A DNA stretch of 64,000 nucleotides. It comes from Onchocerca volvulus. Taxonomy: Eukaryota; Nematoda; Chromadorea; Rhabditida; Onchocercidae. Below the pieces are notes generated by a model. The model saw only the letters and a program-made list of their open reading frames with translations, was not told the origin of the DNA and made no database searches. Below, piece by piece: positions 26,001-39,000 of this stretch; within the stretch, counting starts at the first letter, position 1, and the number at the start of each line of letters is the position of its first letter. Position numbers and translations under genes: made by a program. Location of the stretch: NCBI GenBank assembly GCA_000499405.2, contig HG738139.1, positions 11,618,616-11,682,615 on the forward strand. The letters run 5' to 3'.

Positions 26001-29000
26001 TCAACATTAATGCTACTCGATTTCATTAGAAAAAAGTTGAAAACTGAAAAACTATCATTTCATTTCTTGCTTATTCTATTCATTCCAAGTTTTTCTATTC
26101 CTCGTATAAATTTAAGTCAAATTTGAAAAATTACTTTTTTACTTATTCTATTTCTCGTACTAGTAATTTTTAAAAATAGAATAGTTAATTCGAATTTATT
26201 CTATTCTATTTTTTTTTTTTTTTCTTTAAAAATTCTATTTTACTTAGCTCAATTTGATTTGATTCAAATTTGATTACTATTCGGTTTTATTCAATTTTGG
26301 CGTAAATTGATGCGTGTAATTTACGTGTAATTTACGTATAATATTAGCTTGATGACGCTATGCCTTTATTGGGCCTTGCGATGTTACGTCGTTCTTGGCG
26401 TATACGTAATTCTACGAAGGACGCAAATCGACGAAGTTATATTCTTACAAATGGTAATAATTTACCACAATTTCTACTCTATCATTCACCATCATTTGGT
26501 TAGAAATTCTTTTTTTGTAATTATTTTTTTAAATTTTAATTTATTAATTAAAAAAAATAAAGAATTTATTGAGGAATTTGCAATGATTTTCATAAATTTA
26601 CAATTTTTTGTCATATGCATATTTCATAAATTCTAATTTCTCATTCTTTTTCATATTTTAAATCCCAAGAAAAATAAAAATAAAAAGAAAAAGATAAAAA
26701 ATGGTTAATACAAAAATTGCACCAAATATTTCGATTATTGATTTAATTTGTAAAAATTTCTCTTTTCATGAGAAATTTCGCCGAAAATTAAATTTTCTTA
26801 CTTACTCTAGGATAGTTTATTAAATTTATTGTTAGAAAAAATTCAAATTTTTAATTTATAAACAAAAAATATTTTCCAAAATTAAAAATAATAAATGGAT
26901 GTTTTGTTTCGGAAACTTTCGATTATCGAAAAATCAATAAGTTTTGAACAACTATGATTTTTCTTTTTTTCTTTTTTTTACTTTTCTTTTGAAATATTTC
27001 GAAAAAAACTGGATAATAACTTAACCGTATGATTGCTCTAATTTATCATTTCTTTCTTACAAAAATAATTTATAAATTTTTGCTTTTTTTTACTTTTTCA
27101 AAAAGAAAAAACATTTTTTCATTTCTTTGTCGTTTTTTTTTTCGCATTTTTTCGAAAAATCATTTTTTTTCAGCAATTATCGACATCGGAAAAATATGAA
27201 AGATAGAAAATTTTTCAGTTGATTGGTTTTAACAATTTTTTTTTTAATTTAGTAAATCAAGAAAAAATGCAATCATTTTTGTAATTTTCAAAATCATATT
27301 TAAAAAAAAAAAAGATTTTTTTTTGTTGTTTTTATTTCTACGAAAGAATGATAGCATTTTGTTTATGTAAAGTTTAAAAAAAAAAAAAGGGAAAATTGTA
27401 ACCTTTTTGGTCTTTCTCATTATATTTGAATTGTTTATTCAATAATCGATTAAATCAAAAAAACGAAGAAAAAAAGAAGGAAAAAAATTATAATTTTGAT
27501 TAAATCTTTCAATAGGTCATTGACAAAGATTATACATTCAAATTTTACTAATAATTTTAATATTTTAATTTCTTTATCAAAAGTAATAACAAATTTTATT
27601 TGTTATAAAATTCGTTTTTTAATATAAATATTATTATTTTTAAGATTATTTTTCAACAAATATTTATTTAAAGAGATATGCATTTCATGAAATTTGATTG
27701 CATAGTAAACTTAATGATAACTTAATGATAATATCAATCTCTTTTTAAATTTACATAATGGATTTATAATTTCGTGTACATTTATATGAATGAACTTTGA
27801 ACTTTTTGTCGGTCAAACGAGCATGAAAATTAACATGTATTGATAAATTTACCGAATAAGATTAATGAATTAATCAATGGATCAAATAGGCGTAGCAGAA
27901 ATAAAAATAAAAAGCATATATTAAATTAATTTTATTTAATAAATTTTAAATACATGACACAAATTTTAATTATTATAGGAATTGCTATTTTAAATATGTA
28001 TTGAAAGATTTCTCGAGATTATATCTTTTATGAAATCCACAACTTTTAAATTAACTCAAAGATACTTATTCCTCTTATTGATAAGAATTGAATCGTTTAA
28101 TTTTATTTATCTAATTTGTGCTACCAAATTTGTCAATAAATTTATTTATTTATTTTTTTGATTTCGTATTTTCATGTATTTCTATTTGTAATATCGATTT
28201 CTTTTCGTAATAATAATGTTATTTCGTAATCTACAACCTAATCATTTTTTATCAGTAGAGTGATAAAAAACAAAAATTCACTTATTTTTTGAATATTTAT
28301 ATCCGCATTTTCATATATTTCTATTTCTAATATCGATTTCCACTGATAATAATAATTTGCAACTTTATCATTATCAGTAAAACGATAAAAAATAACAAAA
28401 TTATAATATTACAGGATATGTGTATTGTATTACAATACTGAGCTAAGAATTGCGTAGCTGTGTAATTAATACAAAATAAACAAAAAAAAAACGAGAAATT
28501 CTGAGAAAGTTTGCATCAGTCGTATTTCAGAAAGCTTACGTGAATCTTACGTCATTTTTTAAGAAAGTTTGCGTCAATCGTTTACACTTACGTCAATGCA
28601 AATTTTATCCTCTCATATAGTAAGATTTAATATAATCTTTTTTCAAATTTCATTTGTCCCTAAAAAATATAATAATTAAATACACGATATTATAAATAAT
28701 AAAATGAGTATGCATAAATTCAAAATGGTCGGGAAATTTTTCCAAAATAATTAAAAAAATTCAAAGTTATATTTGCTGAACTTATTATTAAATTATCTTT
28801 TCAGTATTTGCATGATACTTTTCGTTTATTTATTTTTCATCAATTATTAAAATTTTGCTGCAATATTAAAAATATATTTTTTCAAATTTTATAATTTAAT
28901 TCTTTTATTCAAAAAAGTTTCTTTTTTCTTCGAATATTTCTTTTACTTAACTCTGATATTATCATTTATGATAGCATTATTAAATTTATTCTTATTTTAT

Positions 29001-32000
29001 GAAAAAAATTTTAATTTAATTGAAATAGATGCGTCAGACTTGAGTTAATAAATTCTTTGGCACATAATTATATCACAAAATTAATTTTATTTGTTAATAT
29101 TTAAGGTTTAAATTTAAGAAAATTATTCCAATAATTCTAATACAGATTTTCGTATTATTTTTATTTGTAAATTTACATATATTTGTTGTTTTTATGCACA
29201 AACTTAATTAATGAATTAATGATATAAATGTAGCCATTGGTATAAATATGCAATTAATTAATGATATGATTATAGTAATAAAGAAAAAAAACATAAGTTT
29301 ATTATTATTTATCAACATATTTATAATTTTTGAAATCATTTTTCTGAGAACAATTTCATGAGCTATTCATGATTCTATATGCTGATCATGGTTTTTCGCG
29401 TAGCTTAATCGTGATTTCATGGGCTAATCGTGATTCTGTAAGCTAATCATGTGATTTGATGGGTTAATTATGATTTTTAAAAATAAAAGGTTTATTTAGA
29501 ATGAAATAATTGGCATGAGGGATTCAACTAATCATGATTCTATAAGCTAATCATGATTGCGTTATTTTAATCGTGATTTTTTCGTTGATAATGATTTTAT
29601 GGGCTGATCGTGATTCTAATCGTGTGATTTCATGGATTATGATTTTTGAAAAGTTTATTTGAGATGAAATAATTGGCATGAGAAATAAACTGACAATTTT
29701 TTTAATGATCACTTTATCACAATCATTTTTCTTTTTTTTTTTATTACATAGATAATAATTTTTCCAGCAAAATGTAAATAATGAATTCATAAAAAATTTT
29801 TTCAGCAGAATATAATTTTTTTTCTTGCAAAAATTTTATTTGAAATGGAATAAATTGGCATGAGAAATTGACTTTTTTTTATAAATCAATTTATCACTTC
29901 ATTTTTTATTAGTTTAATAATAATAAAAATAATTTTTCCAAAATAAAATGAATCGTTTTTCTTTTTTTTTTTTTCAATTTTTCATTCAAAATAATTACAA
30001 TGCAATTTTCTCTTTCCCTTTTTTTTTATTAATTTTTTTTTTTTTTTTTAAAGAAGTTTGTTTTTTTTCTTTTGAACATTCTCATTACGGGTATTTTGAA
30101 AATAATTCAACCGTTTTTGATATTTTTTTTTATTTATTTATTTTTCTGGTAAAGGTAGTTTGACGAGTTTTTCTGTTTTTTTTTTTCAATTTCATTTTCT
30201 TTTTTTCTTCACATTGCCATAAAATTTGATTGTATTAGTTCGCCGATCGTATTTTTTTATAGATTTTTTTCTTTTACTCATTCAAAAGTAGTAATCTTTA
30301 TTAATTTTTACCTTTTTCTTTTTTTCTTTTGTGTGTTTTAAAGTAATAATTTTGATGCAGAATTTGTTCAAGTTTGTTATTACGTTAATGTGGAATTTAC
30401 CACAATTTCACTATTACCTCTGGAATTTACTCAAATTTATTGTTATTTTAATATAGAATTTGTCCAAATTTATCATTTCTTCTGATATGAAATTTTGCCC
30501 AAATTTGTTATTATTTTGGTGTGAAATTTGTCCAAACTTATATAGAATTATTTTAATATAGAATTTATCCGACTTTTTATTGCCTTAATTTGGAATTTAT
30601 CCAATTTTTTTATTATTTTAACATAAAATTTTGCCCAAACTTGTAGAATTATTTCAGAATGGAATTTATCCAAATTTGTTTTATTTTGATAAATAAAATT
30701 TTGCTCAAATTTATCATTTCTTTAATATGAAATTTACTCAATTTTGTTATTATCTTAATGTAGAGTTTAACCGGTTTTGAAGATTGGAGAAAGTAAAGGA
30801 AAGGAAGGAAGAGGAGAAAATGAAGGAAAAGGAGGAAGAGGCGGAAATGAAGGAAGAGGAGGAATTGAAGGAAAATTATCTTGATACAGAATTTTCTCGA
30901 ATTTATAATATGCATACCTTGCGGGGAAAAATGAAGAGGAGAAAGAAATCGTTAAAATTCCTATTTTAATTGATTCAATAATGTGATATGTGAATCTATC
31001 GATGATGGAGGAAGTAAAGGAAATTGAAGAAAATGAAGGAATTGAAGGAAATCGTTGATATTTCTTATCGTTTTAATTGATTTAATAATATCTTACATAT
31101 AAATCTATTCTTGCAATAATCATACTTTCTATTTCAATTTCCAAATTCGTATTCGTTTTTTTTTTCATCAATTTCATATTCGAATTTATTTATCATAAAA
31201 TAAATTCGAACTTTATTCATTTTATCACTCAAAAGTTTTTTTTTTTCTTCCTAAAATTCAATAAAATTATTGGAATTTCTTAGTTTTTTTTCTCCTTTTT
31301 CTTTGTCCATCGAAATATATTTTGATTTGATTTAATTTGAAATTTTATCAATGATTATTTTAATTTTTCCACCGGAATTTGCTTAAATTATTCGATTTCA
31401 TTTTTCGAAATTTTTCTGATAGATTCATTTAATAGTACCATCGAATTGGGTATTTTTAATTAATATTTCCAATAAATTTTTCTAATTATTCAATTTCATT
31501 TCAAATTTCCTCAGATAGATTCATAATTTGATACTTACATCGATTTTCTTGCATTATTCGATTTCATTTTGAAATTTTCCTAAAATAGTCCTCTTCTTGG
31601 CCTATTTAGGTCACATATTCAGAATTGATAATCATCATAATAGGCGACTAATTCGAGATAAATTTAAAATGGAATAGCTATTATACCCCTTCTTTACATA
31701 TATATGTATATCTATGAATACACCCCCGAAGACACCCGCGCCACCCACACATACTGGCACAAACCCCGCACGCCCACGCGCACACCCCCGCACATGCCCG
31801 CCCACAACTTGCACGCACTCAGTGTTTGCATTATATTAATAATGGATGATGGATTAGTTGGGTTTCATTAGCTAATTGCTTGTATGCAATGACATTAATT
31901 AAGTGATTTCTGTAGCATGCATGTGTTGGTGCATGCAAGTAAGTGTTTGCAAGTTAGAAGAATTGCATGCATTAATGCATTTTGCAAGCTTACTCGCTCC

Positions 32001-33447
32001 TTGCTTACCGTATATATCTTTCTTGACTTTGCTTTATCACCTCTTACAAGCATTCATTATAAATTTCTTATTGATTGATTAAGTGATAACTTTCATTCTA
32101 TTTTTATTTAATTTATTTTTTCGAAATAATATCCATGCAAATAAGTTTAATTTTAAGGTTTCTTTTTTTTTTCTTTGGAACTTTGAAGTAGATATACTGC
32201 TTTAATCATAACTAATTCTTCCACGTAAAGTACGTGAACTACGTAAAACTTTATAAATATACTTTGTTTTACTAAACTAATAGTTGTCGCAATTTGTATT
32301 TATATTTTTATTTATAAATATTAATAAAAATAGAAATATAAATTCAAAATGCCAATTTACACGCTGAAACATTAGCGATGAAGTTTAAAATAAATATTCG
32401 AAATTCCTGATCGAAGTTCCAATCTTCTTTAACATTAAGTTTGAACCAGATCTTGATAAATCGGAGTTTCCGATTTATTTATTTTTTTTTCTTTCATTTT
32501 ATCAATCCTTAAATTCCGTTCTTTTCTCTTTTTTTTTCGAAATTTAGTTTAAAATTCGGAAATTTCAACAATTTCTGGGCAGGAATTTTTTTTTTTCATT
32601 GAGAAATCAATCATTTCTTTTCCAGCTTAGCTTTCATTAACAGCATGCAATAAAAAACAAATCAGATTGATATCAGTAATTTGATCATATAATGCAACAG
32701 TACTGCATTATGTTTCATTTCATCATCATTATCATTATCATTATCAAACTTATCAATATCAGTAATTAATGGTTATTAAAATTTGTTATTCCATTACAGT
32801 AGTCACAAATCCATCATATCATTATCATAATTTATTATCAATTATCGTTATCAAACATATTTTCTTTGCCAAAACGTTATTTTTTGAATTCATTTTCATC
32901 GAAATCTTTTTTATTTAATTCCATCAGATTTAATCGATATTATTTTCTAACACCTAAACATATATTTATATGTAGAGATATGCATAAACTTCTTTCTGAA
33001 GATCAAATTAGAATAATTTCTAATCGATAATTCATTTTATTCGTTTTTCTTTCATTTCGATGATCTTTGGCCGACTGATTAATTTGCATATTATTGTTCG
33101 GATTTCCATGTACAAATTCTTCTGAATATATATATTCAATTAATTTATCGGTATAATTTTTATTTATTTACATATCACATATAATTCTCATAGTTATTTT
33201 CAAAAAAAAGAAAAAAAACTTTTCCAAGAATTTTTTTCAAAAATTTATTAAATTTTCTTTTGAAAAAACTTTTTTATCGATGGAACTTAAATTTTAACTT
33301 TTTTTATATCGAAAATCACATCAAAATTGATTGGAAGATGAAAATCAAAAAATTCAAAATTGGAAATCATATAATTTTTTTTTTCATCATTTATAAAAGT
33401 GAAATTAAAATTAAAAAAAAAAACTTTTCGCTCCTGTTTATCTCTTC

Positions 33448-33489
<42 letters not shown>

Positions 33490-36029
33490 ATTTCATCTAT
33501 TCTTCGAAAATTAATTTTTATAAAATCTAAATTTTTCCCAATTAATTTTGCAAAATTCTTTAATTATATCATTTTATTATTATTATTAATTCAATTTCTA
33601 ATTGAATTATGTCATTCTTTCTCTTCAATCCTTATGAGGATTATCGAATTGGTTGCATTTATTATTGGTCAATATTTTTAAAATATTTTCAAAAAAAAAA
33701 AAATGGAAAATAAAAAATGAAAAGTGAAGAAGAAAAAAGTTTACTTTTAGTTGAAATTTATCATTTTCATATTTATGTTAATAGTTTCTCCTCATTTTTT
33801 TTCTCTCTGGTAAAAATTTAGAAATTTCAAAATTCTTTTTTTTTTTTTTTGAAGTAAAAAAATAGGCTAAGAGAAGAAAGAGCAAAAAATTCGAAATTCT
33901 TTCAGATCTTTCTTTATCAGAAAAAAAAAAAGAAATGATAAAAAAGGAATCATTTGGGAATTATATTTCTTTCAAATATTTTTAATCGAAAGAAGAATTT
34001 CTGATCCAAAATGTATAAATTAATCGAAAATTTTGATGGATGTTTGAATTATCATAAAATATTGCTCCTTGGCTTTTAAATTTCCGAATAAATTTTTGCG
34101 ATAGCTGTGAAATTTTCCAAAAAGTTTTGATTTGTAAAATTGTAAAAAAAAAAAAAATAAAAATTTAATTTTTTTTCAGTATTTTTGAAAAATTTTGTTT
34201 TGTAAAATAACATATAGAAAAGCAAAATTTTATCTCTTTACAATATTTTTTTGAAAAATTTTCTAATGTATCTAACAAACAAGGAATGAATTACTAATTA
34301 AATACATCACTTGGATATTAGTTTTGGCATTTATTATTTCTTAGAAGTTTTTAATAAAATGTTAATTTATTCGAGAATAGAATGTCTTGGAACTTTTCAC
34401 AAATGAGAGTGCTTTTTATTTGAGTTAATTTTAAAAATTTCTGAAATAGTAAAAATAAGTAGCTTTTTTCCTTTTCTTCCGAAAACTAGCAAATGATGCC
34501 AATTATTAAGTTACGCTATTTGATCTATTTGCTGAATTGATCTAGACTATTCCTAGTTCTGATTGATCTAATGTAATTGTCGTTCTGATTGATCAAGACC
34601 ATTCGTCGTTTTGATTAATCTAGATTACTCATCATTCTAGATCAATTGATCTAGACTATTTATTGATTTGATTGATCTAGACTATTCATCCTTCTGATTA
34701 ATTCTACGATGTTCATATTTCAAATCTTTTAATTCACTAATTAAAAGAAGAAATCATTCAAATATTCGTGCAACGATTCCTGATAAATGATTGCTTAATT
34801 ATGATCATTAATTAATAGAGTGGAATTTTGCGAAAGTTGAAAAGAATTATTAAAATAAAAATTAGAACAAAAAAATGGACTATTTAATAATTCTTAAAAG
34901 TAATTAGTGGTGAAATAAATATTGTTTTTCTACAAGAATAAGCAGTAATTAAATTCAAGAAATTCAATCCGATAAATATGCTAAAATTAAATTTAGATTT
35001 AACAACTCTCGCAAATTATTCTCATTAATTATTGTGATAAGTGAATAAATTCCAATCGATAATATGATTGAAAAATAATGAAATGATTAATCAGAAATTA
35101 GATTTCCTTCAATTCTTTCATGTCTTTCTTTATTATTTTTCAATATCATTTTTTCCTTTTTTATTAATTCCAAAAATTTCAAGAAGAAAAAATCAAAAAA
35201 AAAAAGTTTAAGTTGGATTTTTGGCATCATTTTTGGAGGAAAATGAGGTTAGCTATCCTTCAAACGATGTCGTTCACATTACAATTTTCCGAAGGCTCAG
35301 AAATATTTCTAACATTCTTTTTTAATTATATACAATTTTTTTATCAAATCTTTTTTTTTGCCAGATTTTTCCAATCTTTGAACTTATTTTGTTTTTTTAA
35401 ATCTATAAATTCATATTGTTACAAGTTTTCTAGCTTCTTTTTCTTTTTTTTTTTAGATTTAAACTTAAATTTAAATGAAAAATTTAATTCAAGTACTATT
35501 AAAATTGAAGGAAAAAAAATCTATGACCACATTTTATAATATGCAAATAATTATTTATTAGATTTTGTTAAAATTCATTTTTCACTCTTTTATTAATCTT
35601 TAATTATATATAGGAATAGAAATAGCCAATTATTTTGAAATAATTTTAAATCCAACAAGTAATAATTTCTGAAAGATGATATTCGGAAAATTTTATCTAT
35701 CGGATGAAATTCGAAGAAAAAGACTAGTTAGCCAGACAATTACGATTTTAAATTATAATACTGATTTCCAAATACGATTTTTAATTATGATATTGATTTC
35801 TTGCCTGTTCTCTAATAATAAACGACTTTTTGCAAAATTTTTCCAATTATTTTCCTTCAATCAACACTATTATTATGCAGATCATAATATAGAGTTCAAA
35901 GTTCAGCTCATTTTTAATAACACATCAGTGACTCTATTTTATTATTATAATTACTATTAATTATCAACTTTATGAAGTGAAGGTGAAGGTATTTCGATAG
36001 CATATGATGATATTACTATAATTGCATGT

Positions 36030-36076
<47 letters not shown>

Positions 36077-39000
36077 ACATCATTTGTCAACAGTAAAATC
36101 ATCATTATTCGAATTATTTGATCTTTTTCCATCCAACTTTGCTTTCCTTCTTTTCTCATTTTATTTGAACTATCTGACAGACTCTTTCTTTTTTCCACTT
36201 CCTGTCTGCTTAGTTTTATTCAATTTCAGTCATCAATTAAATCTTAGATTGTCAAGATAGCGACAAAATTGATATCCAAAAAGCATTTGCGGTCTTTATG
36301 TTTGCGATGTGTTATGTTATATTATATTCATATATATGTGTGCGTGTGTGGGTTTGTGTGGGTGTATATGCGTACGTGAGTGGGTGTTATGCTTGCGTGA
36401 GTGGGTGTGTATGCGTGCGTGAGTGTGTGAATATGTAGGTGTGCATGTGTGGTGTTTTTAAGTTTGTGGATATGCCTGTATGAATGTGTATGTGGATGTA
36501 TGAATAACCAAGAATGTGTGTGTATACGTGAGATTGTGTGGGTGTGTGAATACGTGAACGTGCGTGAATGTGTGTGTATATATGGTGTGGATGTAAGCGT
36601 AGATGTATGTATTTTAAAAAAAGTTAAGGAAATCAAAAACATACATAATTTATTCTATTACAACAAAAAAGTTTAATTTTTACTTTCAAAATTCTTTTTA
36701 AATTTTGAATTCTTCGAAATTTATTATTTCATTTAAAAATGAAGAAAAAATTTTTCATTTCCTTATTTTCTCCTCTTTTTCCTTTTCTATTTCGGTTTTC
36801 AATTTTTTTTTTAATTTTTATTTTTTATTTATTTATTTATTTTTAGCAAATTCAACAATTCATTTTTTATTCATATCATTTTAAAAATTGGAAACGTTTA
36901 AATTGCTTTTGGTAGAAAAGAGAAAAACTTTTTTTTTTTCAAATTCCTTTTTTTCTTTGTTTACTCAAACAGAAATTTTCAAATAAATTTTTAAAGAAAT
37001 TTCGGCGCTATTTTTTTCTCTTTCTCATGACCATTTTTCTTTCTTCTTTATTGGGGCATAATTTGCATGTAAATTTCAGAAATAATTTTTTCTTTGGTAC
37101 TTGATGAATTGATAACTTGATAAATTCATAAATTCAATGTGTTATATATATAATATATTCAAATCTGAATTTAAACATTATAATTCAATACTGATAAATG
37201 ATTTCAGATATTTTACAACTCTCTTGAGTCGCCATATCTAATTACCCAATTTATGCAAATATATTCCATCTGCTTGCTTGTCTCGTTATCATAAAACACG
37301 ATGGCAAACAAAAACCGGAAAATAAAATCCATTCAGTGTGGCAGCTGTTAGTTATGGGGTCATAGGTCATGCATATATGCAATTTTTTCGTATTTATTTC
37401 TGCTTTCTGCCAGAAAACTCACTTTTCTATCATTTCCTTTTTTTTTTTTTTTAATTAGAATTTTTGCAAAATTATCGTATAATTAATTTGTATATTTATT
37501 TATCTGATTTGCATATTCTGGGAATCCTAAATTTTCGATCATTCAATTTTTGGATTTATTCAATTTTTAAATTTTAGATTTATTCAATCTACCTATTTCA
37601 TATATTTTCACGATTCTCTAATTCATATATTCTCGAGTTTATTTAATTTAGTTTCCAATTTCCGAAATCGTATATTATTCCTAACCGAACATTCCTCAAA
37701 TTTATTATAACTTAGATATTTCTAAATTTTTGTTTAATTCGTGTATTTTCAGCAATTTTCCTGATTCATATTTTCTCAAGTTTCCTTATTTTATAAATTA
37801 AAATAATAAAATAACAAAATTTTTAAAAAAAAAAAAGTAAACAATAGTTAAAATACATTTTTCGAACTTGACTATTTTATATATTTGCTTATTTGTTTGA
37901 TTAAAAAACCCTATTACTAATTAAAATCTATTTTTTTTCAGATAAGTTATAAGTAATTCAGTCCTAAATAAATCAATTTTTTTGTTTCGTCTATTTTATG
38001 TTAAAATTATAAATAATTAAGTCCTTTCAAGTATCCTTTTTCATTTTCAGTACCAAAATTTATCGCCTTATTCGTTGCTCTGAACTTTTGAACTTATGGA
38101 TCGGTAATATTTTAGGTTAACAAGGGTAAAATACGTATTAATCACTAAGTCATATTCAGATTATGCTGTCTACTTCAATCTTTGATCTCGAAGATTGTCA
38201 CATCTGTTGAGGACATGGAAAAGCTTTCCATCTATTAATGCAATTTATTTAATTAATCAATCATACATACTTGCAACTTATTATAATTGAAATTTTGCAT
38301 TTTAAATAATTTTCATCATAATTTCGTGAATTCTAAATTAAAATTAAATTAAATTTGAAACTAAACTACTAAACTGCATTTATTATTACTTATATGTTTC
38401 ATAAATTTTAAATCAAAATTAAATCGAATTTGCAATTAAATTATTCTTATTAAATTATCTATACATTTCATACATTTCAAATTAAGATTAAATTAAATTT
38501 GCAAATAAATTGCTTTTATTATTATTTATATTATTTATATGTTATTTTATTATTATTATTTATTCGATATTTAGCATTGCATATAAAAATATTTTTTTTT
38601 TTTTTTTTTAAATTGGAATAAATTTTAACTTCAAATTTTGATAAATATTTGTTAATTTTTTTTTTTTTTTTTCTTTGTTGTTCATAAAATTAAACATTTT
38701 TTGATCGGATTCTAAAAAATTTTTATTCTTTTTTAAATTTCAATTATTTCTTTTTTATTTATTTAATTTAAAAAAAAAATAATTCTTTCATATGAAATAG
38801 TCGAATATTATTCCATTATTATGATAATTTTCCCTCAAATCATTCATGGATTGAATGATATTTTTATTACTTTAAATTTTATCATATCTTTTAGAACGAA
38901 GCATTGTTAAATGAACGAAAAATGTTTGATTAATAATTCTTTTTATTATCATTTTATCAATTTCAATTTAACAGAAATATCGTAAATTATTGTGCCGTCT

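Noticed and set aside
35676..35960. 94-residue ATG-started frame in intron 1
   Set aside because: Its length is within chance expectation, its second half is Phe/Tyr/Asn-rich and no phase-compatible strong donor is evident. It would deserve a search only if transcripts appear.
36328..36642. 104-residue His/Thr-rich minus-strand frame
   Set aside because: It is a translation of the GT-rich block. Composition is dictated by the repeat and a Cys/Val-rich frame exists on the other strand.
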